DNA of 64,000 nt from Mycolicibacterium sp. ND9-15 (GCF_035918395.1 NZ_CP142362.1:161501-225500), one strand, 5' to 3'; positions 41,125 through 51,928 are shown, counted from the stretch's first letter. Made by a program: numbers and translations. The notes: a model not told the origin generated them from the letters alone.

Positions 41125-42546
41125 TCACCATTCGATGAGACGTGTCGCGTACGGGGTCATGCCGCTGGTGCGCACCGGCGAGATCTTGACCACCGATCCC
41201 GTGTAGGGCGCTTCGATCATCTGTCCGTCGCCGAGATAGAGCGCCACGTGCTGGCTGGCGTTGGGGCCCCAGAACAGCATGTCGCCGCGCCGCATCTGCG
41301 ACGTCGGGACCTTGCGGCCGGCGTTGTACTGCGAACCCGAGTAGTGGTCGAGTTTGATGCCGACGCCGGCGAAGGCGTAGAGCATCAGGCCGGAGCAGTC
41401 GAATCCGACTGTGTTCGCACCGGAGTCGATGCCGCGGCTCGGTCCGGCGGCGTTGCCGCCACCCCACGAGTAGGGCACGCCCATCTGCGACATGGCTCGC
41501 TTGATCACGAACTCGGTGGCCTGCCGGCCGTGAACTCGGGGGATCGCGCCGTTGTTGAAGCCTGTCGAGGCGGCGGCCGGTTCGGGAAGTATCCCCAGCG
41601 ACTGCAGGAACTTGCGGCCCAGGTCCTGGGTCACCTGCGCCGACGTCGACGCGATACCGAGAACCGCGTTGATGATCGCGATCGGGTCACCGCTGACGAA
41701 GGCGCTGGGAATCGCGGGCAGCGTCGGGTCCCACGGTGTGGCCCAGTTGCCCGTACCCGGATCGACGCCTTGCGGGGCGCGGTCCCAGTTCGGTTTCGCG
41801 GGTGCCGCGGCCGCTGCCGGCTGCGCCGGAGCCGTTGCGGCGGGCGCGGCCTGGACGCGCACCTCGGCGAGCTTGGCCTGCGCGGCTGAGCGCTCGGCAA
41901 CCAGCTTGTCGAGTTCTGCCTGCTGAGCTCGGAACGTCTCCTGTGCGCCGGTGAGCGCAGAAACCGCGGACTGCTGGCTGGCCTCAGCGCCGGCGACGGC
42001 CTTGTCGGCGTTCTCTTTGGCCAGCCGCGCCGCGGAGTCGCGGTTGACCTGCTCGGTGCGGGCCCGTTGCAGATCGGCAATCACCTGTTGCGAGCTGAGC
42101 GCCAAAGTCTGTCCCGCCGCGGCGGTCTTGACGATTTCGGCGGGATCGCTCGCGGTCAGGTACGAGTCCGAGGGGCCGTTGACATAGGTCGCGGCCGCGA
42201 ACGAGTCGAACCGCTTCTGCGCCTGTTCGATCGCGATGTTGGCGTCCTCGACGCGCTGCCTGCTGGCGTCGACCTCGCGCTGTGCGGCATCGGCGTTGTC
42301 CCGCGCGGTCTGAACATCCAGGATCGCCTTGTTGACGCTCTCCTGTTGCTGCTGGATCGCGGCGCCGAGGTCCTGCAACTTCTGGTCGGCGTTTGCGACG
42401 GCAGCAACCAGTGCGGCGAGGCTGTCCGAGCTACCGGGTTGCGCGGTGGCAAGACCTGGGGTGGCGAACAGCATGGCCGTCGCGAGCAGAGCCGCGCCGA
42501 ACCGTCCATGCGGTCGCGTAGCGGATGCGCCAGGGGTGCGTCTCAT
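41125..42546 (-). CDS. ripA: NlpC/P60 peptidoglycan endopeptidase RipA
   Basis: 473 residues, close to the M. tuberculosis length. Signal peptide (about 10-38), an N-terminal coiled coil (about 40-240, Ala/Gln-rich; an autoinhibitory/ divisome-interaction region), a Pro/Ala linker, then NlpC/P60 with Cys in NTVGFDCSGLMLYAF and His in SQHVALYLGDGQM. Essential for daughter-cell separation in mycobacteria, with partner Rpf proteins. AGGAG lies 11 nt before the ATG at 42546. Operon with ripB, 25 bp downstream. Confidence 0.96.
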   Translation of the reverse strand: MRRTPGASATRPHGRFGAALLATAMLFATPGLATAQPGSSDSLAALVAAVANADQKLQDLGAAIQQQQESVNKAILDVQTARDNADAAQREVDASRQRVEDANIAIEQAQKRFDSFAAATYVNGPSDSYLTASDPAEIVKTAAAGQTLALSSQQVIADLQRARTEQVNRDSAARLAKENADKAVAGAEASQQSAVSALTGAQETFRAQQAELDKLVAERSAAQAKLAEVRVQAAPAATAPAQPAAAAAPAKPNWDRAPQGVDPGTGNWATPWDPTLPAIPSAFVSGDPIAIINAVLGIASTSAQVTQDLGRKFLQSLGILPEPAAASTGFNNGAIPRVHGRQATEFVIKRAMSQMGVPYSWGGGNAAGPSRGIDSGANTVGFDCSGLMLYAFAGVGIKLDHYSGSQYNAGRKVPTSQMRRGDMLFWGPNASQHVALYLGDGQMIEAPYTGSVVKISPVRTSGMTPYATRLIEW

Positions 42547-42793
42547 CCGACTCAGTTCTCCTATGGCTTTCAGGCGAACGTGCGGACACATTCGTCTCGG
42601 TGACTGCGCTCATTCGTCACAATATGCACATCTTCAACACAGTTACCGATTGCACCGTACGTCACATCTGACGGCAAAGACACTTAAGTCGAGAATTACA
42701 AGTTTGTAATTGAACGCAGTGTTATCGCGCCGTGACTTCGCAGTCTCCCGAGCCGACCCGGGCCGACGTCAAAACGGCTGTTGCACTGCGGTT
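42547..42793. promoter_or_regulatory. ripA upstream region
   Basis: 247 bp upstream of ripA, AT-richer than its surroundings at 42610-42720. Contains an 18-bp palindrome at 42694-42711. ripA is reported to be controlled by the MtrAB two-component system in mycobacteria; I could not find a clean pair of MtrA-type direct repeats here. Confidence 0.45.
42694..42711. promoter_or_regulatory. 18-bp palindrome upstream of ripA
   Basis: AATTACAAGTTTGTAATT: perfect 8-bp arms around a 2-bp centre, unusual in AT content for this genome, 148 bp before the ripA start. Candidate operator. Confidence 0.45.
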
Positions 42794-43357
42794 TTAGCTC
42801 GGCTCGGGAGAAATGGCGCGCTTGCCTCGAACCTGCAAAAGTCGCGTACCGATAACGGCCGCAACCACTCCCAAGACCACGACAATCGTCAATGCCGTCC
42901 ACGGAAAGTGCGATCCGGTCAACTCACTGAGGAAATTCTTCGAACCCTGCACCGGGCCACGGCCTTCGGCGACATCTTGACCGGCTTCCAGCGTGACGCG
43001 GTCGTACGTCGTGCTGAAGGAGCCAGACTCCGTGGGGCTGAGTACGAGCACCGTTGCGCCGGGGAAGGCCTCCCCCACCTCGGTCGCGATATCGCGCAGG
43101 GGGGTGTCGATCGGCGGATTCTGATCCACGACGACGATCTTCAAATCGACGCCCTTCTGGTGGGCTTCGGCGACCACTTCGGTCAGGCCTTCGTTCTCGG
43201 GTTTTACCGAGGCGCTCACGCCGTCGTCTCGGACGTCGTCGATGACCAGGTTCATGCATGTGTCGACGGGAGTGATGGCGGGGTCTTGGCCGACCGGCCC
43301 ACAGACATCGGGCGGGATGTACGCCGGCGAAAGCGGAATTACATGCGATCCGATCAC
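42794..43357 (-). CDS. Conserved membrane protein upstream of ripA
   Basis: 187 residues from GTG 43357 (TACGGT hexamer 6 nt upstream). A soluble, largely alpha/beta N-terminal domain (VGQDPAITPVDTCMNLVIDDVRDDGV, KIVVVDQNPPIDTPLRDIATEVGEAFPGATVLVLSPTESGSFST) precedes one C-terminal helix (LTIVVVLGVVAAVIGTRLLQ) and a short basic tail. Resembles TPM-domain proteins. A homologue (Rv1476) sits between ripA and acn in M. tuberculosis. Function not known. Divergent from acn. Confidence 0.82.
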   Translation of the reverse strand: MIGSHVIPLSPAYIPPDVCGPVGQDPAITPVDTCMNLVIDDVRDDGVSASVKPENEGLTEVVAEAHQKGVDLKIVVVDQNPPIDTPLRDIATEVGEAFPGATVLVLSPTESGSFSTTYDRVTLEAGQDVAEGRGPVQGSKNFLSELTGSHFPWTALTIVVVLGVVAAVIGTRLLQVRGKRAISPEPS

Positions 43358-43363
43358 AGGAGC

Positions 43364-43369
43364 ACCGTA
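43364..43369 (-). promoter_or_regulatory. -10 hexamer for the gene at 42794-43357
   Basis: TACGGT on the minus strand, 6 nt before GTG 43357; decides this start over longer frames. Confidence 0.45.
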
Positions 43370-43517
43370 CGCGATGGGTACCCGACAGGGTGACAGCACG
43401 CGCAGGCGAGGACGAGAATGTAAACCGACCCTGACTGCATTGCAGGACAAGCGTACTGTTAACGTTGTAACGCGGTCGACACAGCCCGTCGGCTGCGAGA
43501 ACTAGCCGGGAGTGGAT

Positions 43518-46367
43518 GTGAGCAAAGGTAATACGGAGAACTCTTCCCTCAATTCTTTCGGTGCCCGCGACACCTTGAAGGTCGGAGACAAGAGCTACGA
43601 GATCTACCGTCTGGACGCGGTCAAGGGGACCGACAAGTTGCCGTACAGCCTCAAGGTGCTGGCCGAGAATTTGCTGCGCACCGAGGACGGCGCCAACATC
43701 ACCAAAGAGCACATCGAAGCGCTGGCCAACTGGGATCCCGACGCCGACCCGAGTGTGGAGATCCAGTTCACCCCGGCGCGCGTGGTCATGCAGGACTTCA
43801 CGGGCGTGCCCTGCATCGTCGACCTGGCCACCATGCGGGAAGCGATCGGCGAGCTCGGTGGTGACCCGGACAAGGTCAATCCGCTGGCTCCCGCCGACCT
43901 CGTGATCGACCACTCGGTGATCGCCGACCTGTTCGGTCGCGAGGACGCCTTCGAGCGCAACGTCGAGATCGAGTACGAGCGCAACGGTGAGCGCTATCAG
44001 TTCCTGCGGTGGGGCCAGGGCGCGTTCGACGACTTCAAGGTCGTGCCGCCGGGAACCGGAATCGTCCACCAGGTCAACATCGAGTACCTGGCGTCGGTGG
44101 TGATGGACCGGGACGGAGCGGCCTATCCAGATACCTGTGTGGGGACCGACAGCCACACCACAATGGTCAACGGCCTGGGTGTGCTCGGCTGGGGTGTCGG
44201 CGGTATCGAGGCCGAGGCCGCGATGCTGGGCCAACCGGTGTCCATGCTCATCCCGCGGGTGGTCGGATTCAAGCTGACCGGCGAACGGCAACCCGGAGTC
44301 ACGGCCACCGACATCGTGCTGACGGTCACCGAGATGCTGCGCGAGCATGGTGTGGTTGGAAAGTTCGTCGAGTTCTACGGCGAGGGTGTGGCCGAGGTGC
44401 CGCTGGCCAATCGGGCGACGCTGGGCAACATGAGTCCCGAATTCGGTTCCACTGCAGCGATTTTCCCCATCGATGAAGAAACCATCAGTTACCTGCGGTT
44501 CACCGGTCGCAGCGAGGAGCAGCTGGCGCTGGTCGAGGCCTACGCCAAGGAACAGGGCATGTGGCATGACCCGAAGCGGCAGCCCAAGTACTCCGAGTAC
44601 ATCGAGTTGGACCTCTCCGATGTGGTGGCGTCGATCGCCGGCCCGAAGCGCCCGCAGGACCGCATCTCGCTCAGCGAGGCAAAGAGCGCGTTCCGCACCG
44701 ACATCCTCGACTATGTCGGCGACGGCGCGAAGGAAGCGGATTACTCCGCGCTCGATGAGGCCATCGACGAGACGTTCCCGGCAAGCGACCCGGTGCGCAA
44801 CATCGAGTTCGCCAGCAACGGCACCGCCCATCACGTGGCAACCGCGGCAACCGAACCAGAGGGCCGGCCGAGCAAGCCGGTGGCCGTCAAGTCAGAGGAA
44901 CTCGGCGAGTTCGTACTCGACCACGGCGCGGTGGTGATCGCGGCGATCACGTCGTGCACCAACACGTCCAACCCCGAGGTGATGCTCGGCGCCGCGCTGC
45001 TCGCCAAGAATGCCGTCGAGAAGGGCCTGGCCACCAAGCCATGGGTGAAGACCACGATGGCGCCCGGCTCGCAGGTGGTCACCGACTACTACGAGAAGGC
45101 CGGGCTGTGGCCGTATCTGGAGAAGTTGGGCTTCTACCTGGTGGGCTACGGCTGCACCACCTGTATCGGAAACAGCGGGCCGCTGCCCGAGGAGATCTCC
45201 GCCGCAATCAACGACAACGACCTGTCGGTGGCCGCGGTACTGTCGGGTAACCGCAACTTCGAGGGACGGATCAACCCGGACACGAAGATGAACTACCTGG
45301 CGTCGCCGCCGTTGGTGATCGCCTACGCGTTGGCGGGCACAATGGATTTCGACTTCGAGGCCAGCTGCCTTGGCACGGACGAGGACGGCAACGAGGTGTA
45401 CCTGCGCGACATCTGGCCGTCGCAGAAGGACATCAACGACACCATCGCCAACGCGATCAGTCAGGAGATGTTCACCAAGAACTACGCCGACGTCTTCAAG
45501 GGTGACGAACGGTGGCGCAACCTGCCGACTCCGAGCGGCAACACCTTCGAATGGGCCGAGGACTCGACCTACGTGCGGAAGCCGCCGTACTTCGAGGGTA
45601 TGTCGGCCGAACCCGAGCCGGTGGCAGACATCAGGGGCGCCAGAGTGCTGGCGCTGCTGGGTGATTCGGTCACCACCGACCACATCTCCCCCGCAGGCAG
45701 CATCAAGCCCGGCACGCCGGCAGCGCAGTATCTCGAGTCGAACGGCGTCGAGCGCAAGGACTACAACTCCTATGGCTCTCGGCGCGGCAACCACGAGGTG
45801 ATGATTCGCGGCACGTTCGCCAACATCCGGTTGCGCAACCAACTGCTCGATGACGTGTCGGGCGGATACACGCGCGACTTCACCAACGGTGGCGAGCAGG
45901 CGTTCATCTACGACGCCGCCCAAAACTATGCGGCACAGGAGATTCCGCTGGTCGTGCTCGGCGGCAAGGAGTACGGCTCGGGCTCGTCGCGCGACTGGGC
46001 CGCCAAGGGCACGTTGCTGCTCGGTGTGCGCGCGGTGATCTGTGAGTCGTTCGAGCGCATCCACCGATCGAACCTGATCGGCATGGGCGTCATCCCGCTG
46101 CAGTTCCCCGAGGGTGAGTCGGCAGAGTCGCTGGGCCTGGACGGTACCGAGACGTTCGACATCACGGGCATCGAGGCGATGAACGACGGAGGCAAGACGC
46201 CGAAGACGGTGCATGTCAAGGCGACCAAGAACGACGGAGCAGATGGCTCCGAAAGCACAGTCGAGTTCGACGCGGTGGTGCGCATCGACACCCCCGGCGA
46301 GGCGGACTACTACCGCAACGGCGGCATCCTGCAGTACGTGCTGCGGAACATGCTCCAGACGCAGTAG
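43518..46367 (+). CDS. acn: Aconitate hydratase A
   Basis: 949 residues. [4Fe-4S] ligands in TSCTNTSNP and [14 protein letters not shown]; swivel domain with [16 protein letters not shown]. It isomerises citrate to isocitrate in the TCA cycle and, when apo, can act as an iron-responsive RNA-binding protein in mycobacteria. Two GTG starts are possible; 43518 is favoured because GGGAG lies 6-7 nt upstream. acnR follows in the same direction after 46 bp. Confidence 0.98.
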   Translation: MSKGNTENSSLNSFGARDTLKVGDKSYEIYRLDAVKGTDKLPYSLKVLAENLLRTEDGANITKEHIEALANWDPDADPSVEIQFTPARVVMQDFTGVPCIVDLATMREAIGELGGDPDKVNPLAPADLVIDHSVIADLFGREDAFERNVEIEYERNGERYQFLRWGQGAFDDFKVVPPGTGIVHQVNIEYLASVVMDRDGAAYPDTCVGTDSHTTMVNGLGVLGWGVGGIEAEAAMLGQPVSMLIPRVVGFKLTGERQPGVTATDIVLTVTEMLREHGVVGKFVEFYGEGVAEVPLANRATLGNMSPEFGSTAAIFPIDEETISYLRFTGRSEEQLALVEAYAKEQGMWHDPKRQPKYSEYIELDLSDVVASIAGPKRPQDRISLSEAKSAFRTDILDYVGDGAKEADYSALDEAIDETFPASDPVRNIEFASNGTAHHVATAATEPEGRPSKPVAVKSEELGEFVLDHGAVVIAAITSCTNTSNPEVMLGAALLAKNAVEKGLATKPWVKTTMAPGSQVVTDYYEKAGLWPYLEKLGFYLVGYGCTTCIGNSGPLPEEISAAINDNDLSVAAVLSGNRNFEGRINPDTKMNYLASPPLVIAYALAGTMDFDFEASCLGTDEDGNEVYLRDIWPSQKDINDTIANAISQEMFTKNYADVFKGDERWRNLPTPSGNTFEWAEDSTYVRKPPYFEGMSAEPEPVADIRGARVLALLGDSVTTDHISPAGSIKPGTPAAQYLESNGVERKDYNSYGSRRGNHEVMIRGTFANIRLRNQLLDDVSGGYTRDFTNGGEQAFIYDAAQNYAAQEIPLVVLGGKEYGSGSSRDWAAKGTLLLGVRAVICESFERIHRSNLIGMGVIPLQFPEGESAESLGLDGTETFDITGIEAMNDGGKTPKTVHVKATKNDGADGSESTVEFDAVVRIDTPGEADYYRNGGILQYVLRNMLQTQ

Positions 46368-46387
46368 GTACGGACAACTCCGCCGAC

Positions 46388-46414
46388 GAGCGCTTGCGCG
46401 AGGAGCATCCATCA
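46388..46414 (+). repeat. 27-nt repeat, copy B, supplying the acnR ribosome-binding site
   Basis: 25 of 27 positions match 40339-40365. The repeat ends at the A of the acnR ATG and contains GAGGAGC, which serves as its Shine-Dalgarno sequence. Confidence 0.8.
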
Positions 46415-46983
46415 TGCCCCGGGTCACCGACGACCACCTGGCGGCGCGTCGTCGGCAGATCCTCGACGGTGCCCGCCGGTGCTTCGCCGAGTACGGCTAC
46501 GACAAGGCGACCGTGCGGCGGCTCGAGCAGACGATCGGGCTGTCGCGCGGCGCCATCTTCCACCACTTTCGGGACAAGGACACGCTGTTCTTCGAACTGG
46601 CCCGCGAGGACGCCGAGCGGATGGCCGATGTCGCCGCACGCGAGGGCCTGGTTCAGGTGATGCGCGACATGCTCGCCGCGCCCGAACAGTTCGACTGGCT
46701 GGCCACGCGGCTGGAGATCGCGCGAAAGCTCCGTAACGATCCCGAGTTCCACCGGGGCTGGTCGGAACGGTCGGCCGATCTCTCGGCGGCTACGCGTCAG
46801 CGGTTACGTATGCAGAAGCACGCGGGCCGACTGCGGGACGACATCCCCAGCGCGGTACTGCAGACCTATCTCGACCTTGTTCTGGACGGTCTGGTCGCGC
46901 GGTTGGCTTCCGGCGACGATCCCGAAAAGCTCAGTGCCGTACTCGACCTGGTCGAAGCGTCGCTGCGGCAGCGCCCGGATTAG
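46414..46983 (+). CDS. acnR: TetR/AcrR-family regulator, AcnR-like
   Basis: 189 residues. HTH about residues 30-60: ATVRRLEQTIGLSRGAIFHHFRDKDTLFFEL. The C-terminal ligand domain is Arg-rich. In Corynebacterium an adjacent TetR protein (AcnR) represses acn, and the position immediately after acn is conserved in mycobacteria (Rv1474c), so autogenous control of acn is the leading inference. ATG with GAGGAG upstream. Its stop overlaps the opposing small HTH gene by 3 bp. Confidence 0.85.
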   Translation: MPRVTDDHLAARRRQILDGARRCFAEYGYDKATVRRLEQTIGLSRGAIFHHFRDKDTLFFELAREDAERMADVAAREGLVQVMRDMLAAPEQFDWLATRLEIARKLRNDPEFHRGWSERSADLSAATRQRLRMQKHAGRLRDDIPSAVLQTYLDLVLDGLVARLASGDDPEKLSAVLDLVEASLRQRPD

Positions 46984-47177
46984 CTGGCGCGCCTGCTGCG
47001 GTGGTTCGGGCCGCCGCGGCTGCGCATCGCGGTACCCGACTCACGCAGCATGCTGTGGATCGAACCGTACGAACGCCCGGTGGACGCCACCAACGTGCGG
47101 ATACTCGCGCCACCCTCGTAAGCACTCCGCAACTCGTTCAGCAACTGGTCTCTCGACTTGTGGTCCAGCTTCTTCAT
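46980..47177 (-). CDS. Small helix-turn-helix protein
   Basis: 65 residues from ATG 47177 (GGGGAG upstream). HTH-like: LLNELRSAYEGGASIRTLVASTGRSYGSIHSMLRESGTAMRSR, a resolvase/Homeo-type motif seen in actinobacterial WhiB-independent regulators. Basic Arg/Ser tail. M. tuberculosis has Rv1473A at this place. Probably a DNA-binding protein; target unknown. Convergent and 3-bp overlapping with acnR. Confidence 0.8.
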   Translation of the reverse strand: MKKLDHKSRDQLLNELRSAYEGGASIRTLVASTGRSYGSIHSMLRESGTAMRSRGGPNHRSRRAS

Positions 47178-47298
47178 CAGCAACTCCCCGCTCGCATGCC
47201 TCGACGGATACCCAGGGTGGGAAGCAGTTACACACGGCGGATGAGATTGGCGAAACGGCTCGCGATCTGGCTCAGGCCAACTCGATGAGGTCCCGAGC

Positions 47299-48936
<1,638 letters not shown>

Positions 48937-48948
48937 GTTGTGCTGTCC

Positions 48949-49857
48949 TTACTTGTCGTCGGTGCTCGTCGCCTCTCCCCCTGGCCTTCGGCCGGGCGGT
49001 ACCCCCACGTGCGAGCGCTCGTCGGTGAAGACCGGGGGCCGCTTCTCGGCGCGCGCTGCTACCGCTTCTTCGAAGTTGGCGGTGAGCAAACGGACGAAAA
49101 GTTGTCCGAGGCCCTCGACCTGCATATGCCCTTCCAGGCTACCGGCGTCCAGTCCACTCCAAAGTGTGCGCTTGGTCAACTCGATTCCGGGCCGGGAGAA
49201 CGTCGCGATGCGCTCACCGAGCTGATAGCAAACCTCGAGCAGGTCGTCGTCCGGCACCGCCCGCGACACCAGCCCGATGCGCTCGGCCTCGGCCGCATCG
49301 ACGTCACGCCCGGTCAGCATCAGCTCGAACGCGCGCGATGTCCCGATGGCGCGCGGAAGCAGGTATGACAACCCCAGTTCACTGGCCGTCAGACCGTTGT
49401 TGATACCCGCCGCGCGGAAGTAGGCGCCTTGCGCCGCCACCCGAATGTCGCAAGCCAGCGCCAGGCACAAGCCCCCGCCGATTGCAGCGCCGTTGACCGC
49501 CGCGATCACCGGCTGGTGCATCTTGCGCAGCGCCAGGATGACGTCGTCGAGCACCTCCATCGACCGCAGTGCGAACGTCGGGCGGGTCAGCCCGTCGATG
49601 TGCGGCACCGAGCCCGCCGATTTGTGGTCGGCGCCCGAAGAGAAGCCGCGCCCGGCGCCGGTGAGCACGACGGCGCGCACCGAGTTGTCGTAGGTAAGGT
49701 CCTCGAGCACCTTTGTGAGCGGGACCATGACATCGAAGGCCATCGAGTTCATGCGCTCCGGCCGGTTGAGAGTCACCAGCGCGACGCCGGGCCGCGGCCG
49801 GTCGACCAGGACGAAGTTGTTCTGCTCTTCGGCTGAGTGCTCGCTCACGCAGTGCAC
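48949..49857 (-). CDS. echA12: Enoyl-CoA hydratase/isomerase family protein
   Basis: 302 residues. Crotonase fold: oxyanion-hole segments GRGFSSGADHKSAGS and NGAAIGGGLCLALACDI. The C-terminal 20-odd residues (after ...FTDE) are Gly/Pro/Arg-rich and coincide with a GC-rich palindromic DNA segment, so they look like an accretion. Start may be GTG 49857 or 49848. The family acts in fatty-acid beta-oxidation; the exact substrate is unknown. Conserved between ABC-F and thioredoxin genes in mycobacteria. Confidence 0.9.
   Translation of the reverse strand: MHCVSEHSAEEQNNFVLVDRPRPGVALVTLNRPERMNSMAFDVMVPLTKVLEDLTYDNSVRAVVLTGAGRGFSSGADHKSAGSVPHIDGLTRPTFALRSMEVLDDVILALRKMHQPVIAAVNGAAIGGGLCLALACDIRVAAQGAYFRAAGINNGLTASELGLSYLLPRAIGTSRAFELMLTGRDVDAAEAERIGLVSRAVPDDDLLEVCYQLGERIATFSRPGIELTKRTLWSGLDAGSLEGHMQVEGLGQLFVRLLTANFEEAVAARAEKRPPVFTDERSHVGVPPGRRPGGEATSTDDK
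48972..49020. repeat. GC-rich palindromic segment within the echA12 3' end
   Basis: GGCCTTCGGCC (48983-48993) forms a hairpin inside a C/G-tract-rich run (CCTCTCCCCC ... GGTACCCCCAC). I recognise this as the type of dispersed GC-rich element common in mycobacterial genomes, but only one clear copy is in this window. Confidence 0.45.
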
Positions 49858-49875
49858 GCTATCGCGTGCGCGGCC

Positions 49876-50241
49876 TCACTCCGGCTGACCGTCGTTCTGT
49901 GCTGCTATCGCGGCGTCGATGTCGAACTCCTTGACCCGCTTCACCAGCTCCTCGAGGGCCGCCGGTGGCAACGCACCGGCCTGGTTGAACACCAGCTTGC
50001 CCTTCTTGAACGCCATCAGCGTGGGGATGGACCGGATGTCGGCGGCCGCCGCGAGCTCCTGCTCGGCCTCGGTGTCGACCTTGGCATACACCACGTCGGG
50101 GTGGTTCTCAGAAGAGGCCGCGAACGTGGGCGCGAACGCCTTACACGGGCCACACCACGACGCCCAGAAGTCCACCAGCACGATCTCGTTGTCGTTGATG
50201 GTGTCGTTGAATTGTTCGGCGGTGATGTCTTGGGTAGCCAC
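49876..50241 (-). CDS. trxA: Thioredoxin
   Basis: 121 residues. Active site FWASWCGPC; cis-Pro in RSIPTLMAF. Small thiol-disulfide reductant. M. tuberculosis calls the thioredoxin beside echA12 trxB1. GTG start. The short C-terminal tail (KEFDIDAAIAAQNDGQPE) is longer than in the canonical trxA. Confidence 0.93.
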   Translation of the reverse strand: MATQDITAEQFNDTINDNEIVLVDFWASWCGPCKAFAPTFAASSENHPDVVYAKVDTEAEQELAAAADIRSIPTLMAFKKGKLVFNQAGALPPAALEELVKRVKEFDIDAAIAAQNDGQPE

Positions 50242-50323
50242 GTTGATTCCTAACGCTGATCGTCAGCTGTGTGTTCCCAGCCTACGGGCGTATACCCAGT
50301 GCCGGCGTCGGCCGCCCCAAGCC

Positions 50324-51814
50324 TTACGTGGGCTTTGCGTCGAGCAGTACGGTTTTGGTCTCCAGGTACGGCAGCAAGCCTTCCCGGCCGCCCTCCCGGC
50401 CGACCCCGGACTGCTTGACGCCACCGAACGAGGTGTCCATGTCGATCCTCATCCCGTTGTGTCCGACGGTGCCCGAGCGCAGTCGTCCGGCAACCTCGCG
50501 CGCCCGGGCCGCATCCGGTGTGAAGACCGCGGCGTTCAGTCCGTAGATGGTGTCGTTGGCGATGTCGACGGCATGCTCGTCATTGTCAGCCGGAATCACG
50601 CTGAGCACGGGTCCGAAGATCTCCTCCTGGGCGATGACGTGTTTGTTGTCCACCCCCGCGAAAACCGTCGGCTCGATGTAGAAACCCCGATCCAGGTGTT
50701 TCGGGCGACCGCCACCGGTGAGCAGCGTCGCGCCTTGCTCGACGCCCTTGGCGATGTAGTGCTCGACGCGGTCGCGTTGACGCTCCATCGCGAGCGGCCC
50801 CATCTGCGTGGTCGGGTCGAACGGGTCGCCCACCTGAACCGCGGAGAAGGCGGCGGCCAGCGCGTCGGCGAACTCGTCGTGGCGGTGGCGCGGCACGACG
50901 ATCCGGGTCAGCGACGCGCACACCTGTCCGGACAGGAAGCACTCGGCGCCCGCGAGCGTGGCCGCTGCGACGCCGATGTCCGCATCGTCGAGGATCACCG
51001 CCGCCGACTTGCCGCCCAGTTCCAACGTGCACCGTGCGATCCGGCCACCGCAGATCTCCCCGATCCGGCGGCCGGCAGCCGTCGATCCGGTGAACGCGAT
51101 CTTGTCGACGCGGTGATCCCGGACCAGCAGCTCTGAAACCTCCCGGTCGGCGGTCAGCACGTTGAGCACACCGCGCGGCAAGCCGACCCTCTCGGCCACC
51201 TCCGCGAGCAGATAGCCGGCCCCGGGCGCCTCCGGTGACACCTTCACGATCACCACACATCCAGCCAACAACGCCGGGGCGACTTTGATCAGCGCCAGCG
51301 GAAGCGGGGCGTTCCACGGGATGATCGCCCCCACCACCCCGACCGGTTCGCGCACCAGCAGCCCGTACCCGCCACCGGCCAATGTCGTTGAGCTCGGGAT
51401 GAACTCCTCTTCGAACGGAAAGTCGGCTGCGAGGTCGGCGTAGAACCGCAATGTCGATGGGATGCCCGGTTCGCTGGCTTGCGCGAAGGCGTACAGCACG
51501 CCGGACTCGTGCGGCCACATGGCGCTGTAATCGGCGGCGCGGGCCTCGAGTTCGTCGGCCATGGCCTGCAGATACGTTGCACGCTCAGCATGGGTCATCC
51601 GTGGCCACGAACCTCGATCGAACGCGTGCCGCGCCGCGCCGATCGCGAGGTCCATATCCATCGCCTGCGCCTCGGCGACCCGGAAGTACGGCTGCTCCGT
51701 CGCCGAGTCGATGACGTCGAAGACGGAATCCGTACTGGGCTTGACCCAGTCGCCGTCGATGAAGAATCGGCCCGTATCACCCAGCGGCACAGGAGCTTCG
51801 GCGAGTCTGCTCAT
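50324..51814 (-). CDS. NAD(P)+-dependent aldehyde dehydrogenase
   Basis: 496 residues. PWNAPLPLALIKVAPALLAG, catalytic Glu in TLELGGKSAAV, catalytic Cys in SGQVCASLTRIVVPRHRHDEF. ATG 51814 has a strong AGGAGGAA upstream, which overlaps the stop codon of a dead SDR fragment. Oxidises an unknown aldehyde, possibly in xenobiotic or alcohol catabolism. Not part of the corresponding M. tuberculosis interval. Confidence 0.92.
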   Translation of the reverse strand: MSRLAEAPVPLGDTGRFFIDGDWVKPSTDSVFDVIDSATEQPYFRVAEAQAMDMDLAIGAARHAFDRGSWPRMTHAERATYLQAMADELEARAADYSAMWPHESGVLYAFAQASEPGIPSTLRFYADLAADFPFEEEFIPSSTTLAGGGYGLLVREPVGVVGAIIPWNAPLPLALIKVAPALLAGCVVIVKVSPEAPGAGYLLAEVAERVGLPRGVLNVLTADREVSELLVRDHRVDKIAFTGSTAAGRRIGEICGGRIARCTLELGGKSAAVILDDADIGVAAATLAGAECFLSGQVCASLTRIVVPRHRHDEFADALAAAFSAVQVGDPFDPTTQMGPLAMERQRDRVEHYIAKGVEQGATLLTGGGRPKHLDRGFYIEPTVFAGVDNKHVIAQEEIFGPVLSVIPADNDEHAVDIANDTIYGLNAAVFTPDAARAREVAGRLRSGTVGHNGMRIDMDTSFGGVKQSGVGREGGREGLLPYLETKTVLLDAKPT

Positions 51815-51826
51815 CTTCTGTTCCTC

Positions 51827-51928
51827 CTACTCAGTTGTCGGCAGTGCCTGGTCGACGGACATCGCGGCGCCTGTGACAAAGCATGCCCCGTCGCTGGCGA
51901 GGAACGTCTCGAATGACGCTTCCGGCGG
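51827..51928 (-). pseudogene. Remnant of a short-chain dehydrogenase, C-terminal 33 codons
   Basis: In-frame translation ends FLASDGACFVTGAAMSVDQA then LPTTE, the typical SDR tail (FLASDxAxFVTGAxxxVDG). Bounded upstream by an in-frame TAG (51929-51931) and followed by its own TAG at 51827. No catalytic domain is nearby. The stop overlaps the aldehyde dehydrogenase ribosome-binding site, so the two were once adjacent operon genes. Confidence 0.8.

Noticed and set aside
42547..42793. c-di-AMP (ydaO) riboswitch before ripA
   Set aside because: Looked for the conserved ydaO core words because some actinobacterial hydrolase genes carry one; not found.
42924..44834. 636-codon minus-strand frame over acn 5' half
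   Set aside because: Antisense to aconitase, whose Fe-S motifs are intact in the plus strand.
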